Positions 18,041-26,069 are shown, numbered from the stretch's first letter. The stretch: 42,718 bases of DNA from CAZQYB01 sp964582985 (GCA_964582985.1 CAZOUM010000020.1:1-42718), one strand, 5' to 3'. Numbers and translations: made by a program. Notes: generated from the sequence alone by a model not told the origin.

Positions 18041-19670
18041 TGTGTTTTCCCTGATTTATCCGGGCCTGTTGCTCCCACATCCCGTCAGGCCTGACCTGCA
18101 AAACTCCGATGTCTCGAAAAAAATTCAACTTGGCTATCGTGTGCCCTACCAGCGCAGCGGTCAGTTCGTTCTGGGCCTCGAGCAGAGCGTCCTGCGATTC
18201 AAGCAGGTCACGCGTCCTGGCTCTTCCGGTCTTCAGGAACATCGCGGTGCTGTCCACTCGCTTCTGAGCCAGCTCAAGACTGTTCTTTTGAATGCGGTAG
18301 CGTTCTTCTGCCTCTCTCAACTGTCGATAGGCCTGGCGTATATCCAGCTTGACTGTGGCCACATCGTTGTCATATTCCCGCTGTTGCTGTTCCAATGTTA
18401 TCAGCGCTTCACGATAAGCATTTCGTTCGGCTTTTTGGTCCAGTGGCAAATCGGCTTCGAGACCAAGTCCGTAATTGCCGCGGTGAAATTCCAATCTGCT
18501 GTACCTGGTTTTTCCGGTTGAACTTACGGCTGCGGTGCCAATTAGATTCAATTCCGCGCCAAGTCCGTCGGCAGCGACCATAACTTTGCGGGCGGTATCA
18601 TCGATTTTGTCGGCGCTGGTGGCCAAATCCAGGCGTGTTACTAAGGCTGTTTCGGTAGCGGTGTCCAAGTCATATTCCAATTTGTGCAGGCCAATTTCTT
18701 CCAGGGCTTTCAATTCATTCTGGTCTAACTCAACTTCGGCATCCGTCTCCAAAGACAACTCTATCTTGAATTCATCGAGCGCCTGTTCATACTCCTGCTG
18801 TGCGCGGACAAGACCGTCCTTGGCCTTGAGCACATCCTGCTGGGCCTGGTCGACCTCGAACCGCGGCCTTCGACCCACGCCGGCCTCGGCCTCGAGCCGG
18901 CTCTTCGATTCGGCGACCCTTTCATAATTGTTCTGAGCATTGGTTACCTTATTACGCCCCTGCAAAACCCGGTAATAGTCGGTGACGATGGAAACAACGA
19001 AGGTTTTGCGGTATCGGTTGAATGAGCGTATTTGATACAAAACATTGCGTTCGGCCTGGGTCAGAGTTTCCTGGGCGATTTTCCGGCCCCTGCCGCGTAG
19101 AAGAGGCTGCGTGATTGTCGCGCTGAGGACCGAGCCCAATGATGTCCGAGGGTCGCCGGTGAGAAAGCGTGCCCAATCTATGGCGATACTGGTGGTGACT
19201 TGAGCTCCGTCGGCTAATAGTTGGTTGAAGCCGAGTTCGCCCCCGGTGTTTAGCTGTTCGTCGTCGCTGTCGTCGGCGTATTGGGCGTCAACGGTGCCAA
19301 ACCACTGTCGCGCGAACTGATGCCGGGCCAGCGTTAAATCGAGCGCCATCAAGTAAAGGGTCTCTTTCTGCGTTTGATATTCGCGGTTTTGTGCCGTGGC
19401 GATAGCGACTGCTTTCGAGAGGTCTATGATGCCTAATGAGGATATGAGTTTTTCAGGCTGCAGGTCATTTGACGATGGCTCAACGTCGCTGATTGTGTAA
19501 TTGGCTTTTTGGCCGAAGCTGCCGTGCCATTTGCTGTTGATAATCTTATAGACTTCTTCGTCAGCATCGACTTTATGGTGTTCGGTGCTGCAGCCGCCCG
19601 AAAGGCCGACTATCACAGCGGCACATAACGAGTAGTACACCAACGTTTTTATCCAGGAATTTGAAGACAT
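18021..19670 (-). CDS. TolC-family outer-membrane lipoprotein (efflux system 2)
   Basis: 549 residues from the ATG at 19670, preceded by GGAAAG; a GTG at 19703 is possible. The signal sequence ends in GLSGGC with Cys27 as the likely lipidated residue. Two OEP repeats follow, with paralogous blocks LLRGRGRKIAQETLTQAERNV here and LLRGSGKHIVTEPLTQAERNV in system 1. It lacks the Pro-rich linker of the system 1 protein. It is the first gene of operon 2. Confidence 0.9.
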   Translation of the reverse strand: MSSNSWIKTLVYYSLCAAVIVGLSGGCSTEHHKVDADEEVYKIINSKWHGSFGQKANYTISDVEPSSNDLQPEKLISSLGIIDLSKAVAIATAQNREYQTQKETLYLMALDLTLARHQFARQWFGTVDAQYADDSDDEQLNTGGELGFNQLLADGAQVTTSIAIDWARFLTGDPRTSLGSVLSATITQPLLRGRGRKIAQETLTQAERNVLYQIRSFNRYRKTFVVSIVTDYYRVLQGRNKVTNAQNNYERVAESKSRLEAEAGVGRRPRFEVDQAQQDVLKAKDGLVRAQQEYEQALDEFKIELSLETDAEVELDQNELKALEEIGLHKLEYDLDTATETALVTRLDLATSADKIDDTARKVMVAADGLGAELNLIGTAAVSSTGKTRYSRLEFHRGNYGLGLEADLPLDQKAERNAYREALITLEQQQREYDNDVATVKLDIRQAYRQLREAEERYRIQKNSLELAQKRVDSTAMFLKTGRARTRDLLESQDALLEAQNELTAALVGHTIAKLNFFRDIGVLQVRPDGMWEQQARINQGKHNGRKEQ

Positions 19671-19720
19671 AAGATCACTTTCCGAAAGGACTGGTACTGT
19701 CACAGCACTATCCTCACGCT

Positions 19721-19758
19721 ATCTATGCCATTGTAACATAAAAGGTTACATAATGCAA
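19721..19758 (-). promoter_or_regulatory. Promoter of efflux operon 2 with inverted-repeat operator candidate
   Basis: On the minus strand: -35 TTGCAT (19753-19758), 17-nt spacer, -10 TACAAT (19730-19735). The spacer carries TGTAACCTTTTAT (19738-19750), the same 13 bases at the same place as in operon 1. Here it also forms a perfect inverted repeat, TGTAAC-7nt-GTTACA (19732-19750, plus strand). The leader to the ATG at 19670 is about 45-50 nt. Confidence 0.65.
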
Positions 19759-19982
19759 GAGGCGAAAACTCCCAAAGCCGTTTACAAGGTATTATACGTT
19801 TGCTGTGGTTTTTTCGCGCGAGTCTCCGATAAAGTCCTAAAATCCAACTATTTTTGTGCCGAAAAGCCTATAGCTGCTTTCTCGGCGCAGTGTCGGACTT
19901 CCGGCGTAATAATAGACGTTTGGGGCTGCAAAAGTGTTGCAAAAAAGTGCTCAAAGGCTCAAAACAAATTGACCGAATTTTG

Positions 19983-20011
19983 TTGCGAAACTGGCTGATT
20001 GTGAGTAAACT
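19983..20011 (+). promoter_or_regulatory. Candidate tRNA-Cys promoter
   Basis: TTGCGA (19983-19988), 17-nt spacer, TAAACT (20006-20011); the mature tRNA begins 20 nt later. Confidence 0.45.
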
Positions 20012-20031
20012 GACGGTGATTTTCTTGGATT

Positions 20032-20105
20032 GGCGGCGTAGCCAAGAGGCCTAAGGCGACGGTTTGCAAAACCGTTATTCGCCGGTTCGAATCCGGCCGC
20101 CGCCT
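20032..20105 (+). tRNA. tRNA-Cys (anticodon GCA)
   Basis: The acceptor stem GGCGGCG pairs with CGCCGCC (20098-20104) and the discriminator is T. The anticodon stem ACGGT/ACCGT encloses TTGCAAA with GCA at 20066-20068. The T arm is GCCGG-TTCGAAT-CCGGC. The 3' CCA is not encoded and must be added after transcription. All arms are complete. Confidence 0.95.
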
Positions 20106-20507
20106 GTACTTTGGGGGTACCGGGTGGGGAGAAACACTGCTTGACAGAATAGAAAAGCGTTACTGCAAGGTCCAACCGACTAAGGCCGGGAAAATACGCA
20201 ACACGGTTACAAGTTATCAAAATATGGTTTGCTTTGGTTCGCTGTCATAAGAAGAGGGTGTGTTATCAGCAACAGGGGAAACAAAAAAAGTGAAAGATTT
20301 GCTTTTTCAAGGAACTCGTTGAAGTAACAATCGTAGCAGTTTTAGGAAGGATTATAAACGGGCTGGGGCTTCTCTTTCTCACCACTCCTCCCCTCAGCTC
20401 GTTTTTTTTGTATTCGGGTTAGATAGCCAGGAAAGCGGCGTGCTGTCAGCGACAGGGCGGGCTCCCACAGGTGGGTTTTGAAAAGGGTAAATCGCGCGTG
20501 AAAAAAA
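20106..20507. other. Intergenic region without a supported gene
   Basis: No ORF with a ribosome site or recognisable protein is seen. A TTGACA at about 20145 lacks a good -10 partner. Confidence 0.5.
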
Positions 20508-20535
20508 TTGACAGGGTCGGGGCGATGTATAAAAT
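20508..20535 (+). promoter_or_regulatory. Strong promoter of candidate sRNA 1
   Basis: Perfect -35 TTGACA (20508-20513), 16-nt spacer, TAAAAT (20530-20535). The expected start is about 20542. Confidence 0.6.
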
Positions 20536-20541
20536 AGCAGT

Positions 20542-20602
20542 CGAAAATGTCGGTTGGACGTATGCTGCATTTTCGGCCCTGGCTTGTGTCAGGGTCTTTT
20601 TC
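20542..20602 (+). ncRNA. Candidate small RNA 1 (about 60 nt, two stem-loops)
   Basis: Begins just below a consensus promoter and ends in an intrinsic terminator. Stem-loop 1 has GAAAATG (20543-20549) pairing with CATTTTC (20568-20574), with an 18-nt loop. Stem-loop 2 is the terminator. There is no start codon with a ribosome site and the unit is too short for a protein gene. No known RNA family is recognised. It could be a trans-acting sRNA or a leader fragment; no ORF follows closely. Confidence 0.5.
20575..20601 (+). terminator. Intrinsic terminator of candidate sRNA 1
   Basis: GGCCCTG (20575-20581) pairs with CAGGGTC (20590-20596), with one G-U pair and an 8-nt loop, followed by TTTTT (20597-20601). 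Confidence 0.7.
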
Positions 20603-20747
20603 GTGTGTGGGCTGCGGGGCCGAAATCACTGAGGAGCCGGTTTTGCCCTTGCTGGACGTTTTTTTGGGCGAGGAATCGCCGTATGGATGCGGGTAAGCCG
20701 CTTTTTGAGAAAATGCTAAATTTTTTACATATTTGCTTATTTTTTTG

Positions 20748-20780
20748 TTGACGTGGCCGGGAGAAGGGTTAGAATATAAT
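20748..20780 (+). promoter_or_regulatory. Promoter of candidate sRNA 2
   Basis: -35 TTGACG (20748-20753), 16-nt spacer, TAGAAT (20770-20775). A perfect TATAAT overlaps at 20775-20780 but would need a 21-nt spacer. T-rich sequence precedes the -35. Confidence 0.5.
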
Positions 20781-20786
20781 ATGGTA

Positions 20787-20886
20787 GTGTAATATGGGAA
20801 CTAGGGGAGGTTCTCCAAATCTCCCTCCTGCCAAAGTAGTGGCCCCCGCGCCTTCTGCTATCAGCGGACGCGGGGGTATTTTTTTG
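20787..20886 (+). ncRNA. Candidate small RNA 2 (about 100 nt, ends in strong terminator)
   Basis: Lies between a promoter and a very stable terminator. A 5' hairpin forms from GGGAG and CTCCC (about 20804-20826), and single-stranded purine-rich GGGGAGG could be a target-binding site. The 3' part is the terminator. It has no ORF. It lacks the GGAAGCAGCC-type SRP RNA loop and is too short for 6S or tmRNA. It may also act as a 5' attenuator for the macro-domain gene, though that gene starts about 370 nt downstream and has its own candidate promoter. Confidence 0.5.
20843..20885 (+). terminator. Intrinsic terminator of candidate sRNA 2
   Basis: CCCCCGCG (20843-20850) pairs perfectly with CGCGGGGG (20869-20876). 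An inner stem TCTGC/GCGGA extends it. A 7-T run follows (20879-20885). This is the clearest terminator in the window. Confidence 0.85.
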
Positions 20887-21195
20887 GGAATCTTAAGAAG
20901 AGCACTGTTTGGTCCTAAGATTTTCCGATAACCACTCTTACTATCTGTCTCTGGTTAGACTGCAGCGGTGTTGTCCTTGCTCTATCTACTGCCGGAAGCT
21001 GCAGGAGTAATCTGTTTTTGGATAAGTTTGGTGGGATTTACGTTCGGTGGGTTATTTGTTTACTTATGCCGCGGTGCCGCAATTACGGCACTCGATTGCA
21101 ATGGATGATAGATGCTCCGTAACTTTGCCTCCTATCCAGACTGGCCCTGAAGCTGAGCAGAGGTTTTATAACTTTTTGTTCGCGCCGGCCAAATT
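20887..21195. other. Intergenic region between sRNA 2 and the macro-domain gene
   Basis: Contains an inverted repeat AATCTTA ... TAAGATT at about 20889-20924. No supported ORF. Confidence 0.4.
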
Positions 21196-21225
21196 TTGCT
21201 TTCAATACGCCTCGGAAAAGATAAT
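21196..21225 (+). promoter_or_regulatory. Candidate promoter of the macro-domain/ADH pair
   Basis: TTGCTT (21196-21201), 18-nt spacer, GATAAT (21220-21225). The ATG at 21260 lies about 28 nt past the predicted start. Confidence 0.4.
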
Positions 21226-21259
21226 CTACTTTTAGATGAAAATTAGGGAGGCTGATACT

Positions 21260-21784
21260 ATGAAAGTAGATATTAATAATTCGGTTTTGGAGCTGGTTGA
21301 GGGTGATATTACCGAAATGCAGACTCAGGCGATTGTCAATGCTGCCAATGCTCAGCTTATTATGGGCGGCGGGGTAGCTGGAGCGATTCGAAAAAAAGGC
21401 GGGCCTCGAATCCAGGAGGAATGCAGCAAAATAGGCGGGACTTTCGTCGGCGGAGCCGTGATAACTACTGCCGGCAACCTTAAGACAAAACACGTGATTC
21501 ACGCTGCCGGACCTCGAATGGGCGAAGGAAACGAAGATGAAAAACTGAAAAACGCTGCGCTGAACTCGCTTAAGCTGGCTGATGATAATAATCTAAAGAG
21601 CATTTCGTTCCCGGCCATCAGCGCCGGTATTTTCGGTTTTCCTATCCATCGGTGTGCTGAAATAATGCTTAAGACAACCATTGATTATCTCAAAGGCGAA
21701 ACCGGCCTGGAAAGAGTTGTGTTTTGCCTCTTTGGTCAGGATGCTTATCGGGTCTTTGAGAACCAGTTGAAGCAGGAAGTCTGA
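21260..21784 (+). CDS. Macro-domain protein (ADP-ribose/O-acetyl-ADP-ribose binding)
   Basis: 174 residues from the ATG at 21260, which has GGGAGG 8 nt upstream; an ATG at 21236 lacks one. The macro fold is shown by GDIT (15-18), IVNAAN (25-30), the glycine loop GGGVAGAI (36-43) and a distal VVFCLFGQDAYRVFENQL. Family members bind ADP-ribose and often remove acetyl or ADP-ribose groups (Appr-1'-p processing, YmdB-like). The active-site Asn of VNAAN is kept. Its stop is 2 nt before the alcohol dehydrogenase ATG, so the two are co-translated, an uncommon pairing. Confidence 0.92.
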   Translation: MKVDINNSVLELVEGDITEMQTQAIVNAANAQLIMGGGVAGAIRKKGGPRIQEECSKIGGTFVGGAVITTAGNLKTKHVIHAAGPRMGEGNEDEKLKNAALNSLKLADDNNLKSISFPAISAGIFGFPIHRCAEIMLKTTIDYLKGETGLERVVFCLFGQDAYRVFENQLKQEV

Positions 21785-21786
21785 AA

Positions 21787-22800
21787 ATGAAGGCAATGGT
21801 CTTAAAGAAACCATCTGTGGCTGAAGAAAAACCCTTGGAGCTGGTTGATTTGCCGGTTCCTGAACCTGCGGATAGCGAAATTCTGGTCAAGGTTTCAGTT
21901 TGCGGGGCCTGTCATACCGACTTGGATGAAGTTGAAGGCAGACTAATACCAAGTAGGCTGCCCATTGTGCCGGGTCATCAGGTAGTTGGAACGGTAGCAG
22001 AGAAGGGTAAAGCCGTGACGAAATTTAGCATCGGTGACCGTGTTGGTGTCACCTGGCTATATTGGGCTTGTGGAAAATGCAGCTTCTGCCGGACGGGGCA
22101 GGAGAACCTTTGCGAACAGGCTAAATGGACGGGCAAAGACGCCAACGGCGGTTATGCCGAATATATGGTGGTTTGCGAGGACTACGCTTATTTGCTGCCG
22201 GAAACGTTTTCGGATTCTCAGGCGGCACCGCTGCTGTGTGCCGGGGTGATTGGATATCGCACGGTAAGGCTGGCAGAAATCACAGATGGAGAAGTCATCG
22301 GCCTCTATGGCTTCGGGGCTTCTGCTCACATCGTGATTCAGGTAATCAAACATAAATTTCCCAATTGCCCGGTTTTCGTTTTCACCAAGACTGAGCAACA
22401 TGGGCAGTTGGCTAAGAAACTCGGTGCGGCCTGGACGGGCCGTTCTGGAGATAGGCCTCCTGAGAGGTTGAATAAAGCTATGGATTTTACCCCAGTGGGC
22501 GAATGCGTGCGTGATGCGCTGGAGGTTTTAGATAGAGGCGGGCGACTGGTCATAAACGCAATTCGCAAGGAAACGCCGGTTCCTGCTCTGGAGTATGCCC
22601 AATATCTTTGGCTTGAAAAAGAAGTCAAAAGTGTTGCTAACGTCACGCGGGCGGACGCCGAGGAATTCCTGCCGCTTGCCGCTCAAATCCCCATCGTTCC
22701 AACAATAGAGGAATTTGAGTTGGCGGAGGCTAACGAAGTTCTCGTTCGCATTAAGCAATCCAAGCTCCGGGCGGCGGCGGTCCTGAGGGTCTCAGAATAA
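21787..22800 (+). CDS. Zinc-dependent alcohol dehydrogenase family protein
   Basis: 337 residues of the medium-chain dehydrogenase family. Catalytic zinc ligands are C39, H64 (PGHQ) and C151 (LLCAG). Structural zinc cysteines are C95, C98, C101 and C109 (CGKCSFCRTGQENLC). The Rossmann motif is YGFGASAH (174-181). Family members oxidise alcohols or reduce aldehydes with NAD(P). The GHQ in place of GHE and the C-terminal IKQSKLRAAAVLRV are seen in a bacterial subgroup of broad-range enzymes. Translation is coupled to the macro-domain gene. Confidence 0.9.
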   Translation: MKAMVLKKPSVAEEKPLELVDLPVPEPADSEILVKVSVCGACHTDLDEVEGRLIPSRLPIVPGHQVVGTVAEKGKAVTKFSIGDRVGVTWLYWACGKCSFCRTGQENLCEQAKWTGKDANGGYAEYMVVCEDYAYLLPETFSDSQAAPLLCAGVIGYRTVRLAEITDGEVIGLYGFGASAHIVIQVIKHKFPNCPVFVFTKTEQHGQLAKKLGAAWTGRSGDRPPERLNKAMDFTPVGECVRDALEVLDRGGRLVINAIRKETPVPALEYAQYLWLEKEVKSVANVTRADAEEFLPLAAQIPIVPTIEEFELAEANEVLVRIKQSKLRAAAVLRVSE

Positions 22801-23078
22801 GGAGTGAGTGTGGGGGAAGTTAGCTGTGGTACCCTGATTCTGCCAGGGCCAGTCATATCGTGATTCTCGCTTTGTGTGCGACGTGACCCGTTATTGTTGT
22901 ACTTACTTCGGGCAATAGGCTGCGCGAATTGCGATTGTGGTCTATTTTGCGTTGTGCAACGAGTGCGAAAAGCGGCAAAAATCTTGCGCCAGTGACCGAT
23001 AAAAACCCCTCCTGCTGCCCTAAATCTGGCTCTGAAAGGGCCTTCTACGGTTTTTCGGCTGAATTACGGCGGTTTTTT
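22801..23078. other. Intergenic region without a supported gene
   Basis: No credible ORF, RNA gene or repeat was seen. Confidence 0.4.
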
Positions 23079-23095
23079 TGCTATAATGCTATAAT
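23079..23095 (+). promoter_or_regulatory. Tandem extended -10 promoters
   Basis: TGC-TATAAT occurs twice in 17 bases (23079-23087 and 23087-23095), both extended -10 elements with no good -35. They lie about 30 nt before a small ORF. Confidence 0.5.
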
Positions 23096-23122
23096 AATGG
23101 CACTATTTGGCAGGAGATTGAG

Positions 23123-23254
23123 ATGAGAGTGTTACGATTTATATGGAAATGGTGGCGTCAATCACGGCGGCAGGTCAGGACTCTGTCGACGGGTATTGAT
23201 TCGCACAAATGGGAAAGCAAGATAGAGATTTATAGAAGTTTAAGGAGTAGGTAA
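23123..23254 (+). CDS. Small basic Trp/Arg-rich protein, 43 residues, unknown
   Basis: The ATG at 23123 has AGGAG 6 nt upstream and lies just below two extended -10 promoters. The product starts MRVLRFIWKWWRQSRRQVR, with a Trp/Arg cluster like membrane-surface peptides, and ends with the hydrophilic EIYRSLRSR. It has no recognised family. It could be a real small protein or a chance ORF with good signals. The gap from its stop to the next gene (245 nt) holds nothing clear. Confidence 0.45.
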   Translation: MRVLRFIWKWWRQSRRQVRTLSTGIDSHKWESKIEIYRSLRSR

Positions 23255-23499
23255 AGCCTGAGAAGGCGGTGGCTCTCGCGGAGGCGGGAGGAGGTGTGGC
23301 ACCGGCAGCTATGGAAGAGGTGTCCAAGGCAACGTGAGCGAAAATAGTCGTCGAACTTTGGCACAGATGGGTATAAAAGTTATTTTAAGACACGCCCAAG
23401 TACCCCTGTTGCAATAATCGCTACCAAACGCTGAGTTGGTGTGGAGTCTTTCTAATTGTTTAGTGGGAGCGTATTTGCAGATTTAGGAGCATGAGCTTT

Positions 23500-25791
23500 A
23501 TGCGTGAGAGATTGATATTGTTAATTTCACTTGTTTTGCTGCTGGCTCTGCTTAACAGCGCTTCGGCTGTTACGTATACCTGGACTAATGCTTATCCCTG
23601 GAGCGTTCTCTGGGACGACCCACTGAACTGGGACCCACCGGGCGTACCCGGGGCATCTGACGAGGCGTTGATTGACCCGCCGCCGGAACGCGGCCCCGCA
23701 ATCGACTACGACACGATGGTTGGTGATATCCACGGGCCCAGATGGGCTTCGGACAGCAATCAGGTTATGGATTTAGTAGCCGGGATGATTGTCATCACTG
23801 GAGAGTGGGCGTGGTGCAATAGTGGTACCGGAACAGGTACTATAAATATAAGCGGCAGCCCCAATATTACTATTAACGGGTTGTTCAGCGGCATCCACAG
23901 CGGGACGGGTATACTCAACATAATTGATAGTCCTACCATTACAAGCAACAACGAATGGCGGCTGGTCGACAGCAACGACGCGGTCGGCATATTTAACATA
24001 AGCGGCAGCGCGAATATTACTGTCCACGAGCGGGTGCGGCTGGCGGATGACGGGTTGGCGGTACTTAACATAAGTGGTGAGCCGAGCATTACCATCGACG
24101 GTGACTTAACTGGCGGCTACAACAGTGGAGGGAGATTGGAAGCATATATTAGCGGCGGCAGCCTCTCTGTCGGGGGCAGTTTCCAAATAGGTGAGGACGG
24201 TAGCGGTATAATTGACATAAATGGTGGAGTTGTTAACTGTCGTGTTTTGAGATTACAAGTTGGTCCGGATGATGCAGCGGCGACATTGAATGTCCATAGT
24301 GGTGACGTGTATGTTGAGGAGGCCCTTCGTGTCTGTGACGGTAGCGGTACGGCCGAGATGAATATGAGTGGTGGGGACGTTAACGTGGACGAACTCTGGC
24401 TGGCCGGCGGCGACGGTATTGGCACTCTCAATATGACCGGCGGCTCGCTTACCGTACGGTGGCTGATGTTTGCTCCCAGGGACAGTAGTGGTACATGTGT
24501 TATCAACCTTGATGGGGGGATTATTAGGTGCGGTGGATTTATTCCTGCTGGAGCTTACAGTATGAATATCGAGGAGGGCGTATTGGTGATAGACGGCGAT
24601 GTAAGAAATGCCATCTACGCCGATATTGCCGCTGGTTACATTACTGCATACGGGCGGTGTGCCGGCAGAGGTGATGTGACGGTGGACTTTGACAACGTCA
24701 ATCAGGGCAAAACGACAGTGTGGGCTGTGCCCGTTTTTGAAAGGGCCTGGAACCCGTGGCCGAGCTGTGATACCGAATATGTGCCTGAAAAGGCGGTGCT
24801 CAGCTGGTCGGCCGGCGAAGGTGCAATTGCGCACCATGTATTCTTTAGTACGAATTTCGACGATGTGAACAATAGCAGGCCGAGCAGCGCGTACAAAGGC
24901 AGCCAAACCGGTACTACGTATTATACGGGCTCGCTTTCATTCGGCGTGACTTATTACTGGCGAATTGGCGAGATTGGTGCGAGCACGTATACCCCCGGTC
25001 TGGTCTGGAGCTTTACATTGGGAGACATTATTGTTGTAGATGATATGGAGTTATATACGCCGGGCTGGGACAGTCCTCATCCAATATCTGATGAGTGGAT
25101 TTACGGTACTACGAACCTGACCGGCTCGGCACTTGACCTTGGGACGGCTCCAGGTGACCCGGTCCACCAGGGCCAGCAGTCGATGAGCTATACATACTAC
25201 AACGGTTTCGATTTTGGCGCCGGCTATTACTCCGAGATAGAATGCCAATACCCTGACCCCTGCAACTGGACCACGTTCGGCGTAAAAGCGTTGACGTTGT
25301 ACTTCTACGGCAATCCAAACAATGATGACGGCGATACTGAGCAGATGTACGTGGTCCTGGAAGACAGCAACGGCAGTAATACAGAGGTCAGGTACCCGCT
25401 CGAAGATATGAATGACATAAAGATTGCGCAGTGGCAAGTGTGGAATATTGACCTGCAAGACTTCAACAATGGCGGTGTAGACTTGACTGATGTCAACACG
25501 GTTTATATCGGTTTTGGTGACAGGTATAATCTGTTCATTCCTGGTGGCACAGGTACCGTATACTTTGACGATATTAGTCTGTATCCGCCCAGATGTGTTC
25601 CTGAGTATGGGCCGGTTGGTGATGTCAGCGGCGATTGCGTGGTGGACTTTAAGGACCTTGAAATAATGTCCGGGGAATGGCTCCAAAGCGGAGAAGTTGC
25701 GGCGGATGTGTCTGAGGACGGCAAAGTTGACTTCCAGGACTATGCTATGCTGGCTAATGACTGGCTCGAGCTCAAGCTGTGGCCGCAGTAA
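23500..25791 (+). CDS. Large secreted repeat protein with C-terminal dockerin-like module
   Basis: 763 residues from the ATG at 23500; AGGAG lies 10 nt upstream, while the ATG at 23491 has it only 1 nt away. A signal peptide ends about NSASA. Residues about 80-360 are short Gly/Asn-rich beta-strand repeats (NISGSPNITI, NMSGGDVNVDELWL, NMTGGSLTV), as in autotransporter-like beta-helices. A fibronectin III-like part follows (AVLSWSAGEGAIAHHVFFST ... YYWRIGEI), then a jelly-roll-like region ending VYFDDISLYPP. The last 57 residues are a two-repeat dockerin-like module (GDVSGDCVVDFKDLEIM, EDGKVDFQDYAML). No catalytic motif is seen. It is probably a surface or extracellular binding protein. Confidence 0.85.
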   Translation: MRERLILLISLVLLLALLNSASAVTYTWTNAYPWSVLWDDPLNWDPPGVPGASDEALIDPPPERGPAIDYDTMVGDIHGPRWASDSNQVMDLVAGMIVITGEWAWCNSGTGTGTINISGSPNITINGLFSGIHSGTGILNIIDSPTITSNNEWRLVDSNDAVGIFNISGSANITVHERVRLADDGLAVLNISGEPSITIDGDLTGGYNSGGRLEAYISGGSLSVGGSFQIGEDGSGIIDINGGVVNCRVLRLQVGPDDAAATLNVHSGDVYVEEALRVCDGSGTAEMNMSGGDVNVDELWLAGGDGIGTLNMTGGSLTVRWLMFAPRDSSGTCVINLDGGIIRCGGFIPAGAYSMNIEEGVLVIDGDVRNAIYADIAAGYITAYGRCAGRGDVTVDFDNVNQGKTTVWAVPVFERAWNPWPSCDTEYVPEKAVLSWSAGEGAIAHHVFFSTNFDDVNNSRPSSAYKGSQTGTTYYTGSLSFGVTYYWRIGEIGASTYTPGLVWSFTLGDIIVVDDMELYTPGWDSPHPISDEWIYGTTNLTGSALDLGTAPGDPVHQGQQSMSYTYYNGFDFGAGYYSEIECQYPDPCNWTTFGVKALTLYFYGNPNNDDGDTEQMYVVLEDSNGSNTEVRYPLEDMNDIKIAQWQVWNIDLQDFNNGGVDLTDVNTVYIGFGDRYNLFIPGGTGTVYFDDISLYPPRCVPEYGPVGDVSGDCVVDFKDLEIMSGEWLQSGEVAADVSEDGKVDFQDYAMLANDWLELKLWPQ

Positions 25792-25934
25792 TAATAACAG
25801 CATTTGTCGGGCGTTCGTGTTTTTGCTTGATGGGGGATGTTTGAGGAAGAACGTTAAAGTCTTTTCACATGTTCAGGCAATATTGTTTTTGACCTTTTAG
25901 TCCAGCCTTTCTTATCAGAGCAAAAGTGAAATCC

Positions 25935-25968
25935 CGGCCCAGAGGGCCGCTGTTTCAATACAGTTTTC
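25935..25968 (+). terminator. Double-hairpin terminator candidate after the secreted repeat protein
   Basis: CGGCCC-AGA-GGGCCG (25935-25949) is followed at once by CTGT-TTCAAT-ACAG (25950-25963) and TTTTC. The first stem is perfect. The T run is short. Confidence 0.45.
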
Positions 25969-26069
25969 TATTAGTCTTTGACGAATAGTTTTTGCTTGAT
26001 TGACCATCCAGGACTTATGTAGATTAGAGCCTTTGGAAAAGTATCAGGTGCCGAGAGGTTAGTATCGAT

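Noticed and set aside
19753..19998. 81-residue plus-strand ORF before tRNA-Cys
   Set aside because: Starts inside the efflux operon 2 promoter without a ribosome site and has a random-looking Cys-rich composition.
20342..20629. 95-residue minus-strand ORF
   Set aside because: Covers a plus-strand promoter, hairpins and terminator and shows no protein-like pattern.
20775..20780. Perfect TATAAT as the -10 of sRNA 2
   Set aside because: It would be 21 nt from TTGACG; the overlapping TAGAAT at 16 nt fits better.
20787..20886. SRP RNA, 6S RNA or tmRNA identity for candidate sRNA 2
   Set aside because: Lacks the conserved SRP loop, is too short for 6S, and has no tRNA-like ends.
24253..24906. 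217-residue minus-strand ORF
   Set aside because: Antisense to the secreted repeat protein; a shadow of its periodic codons.
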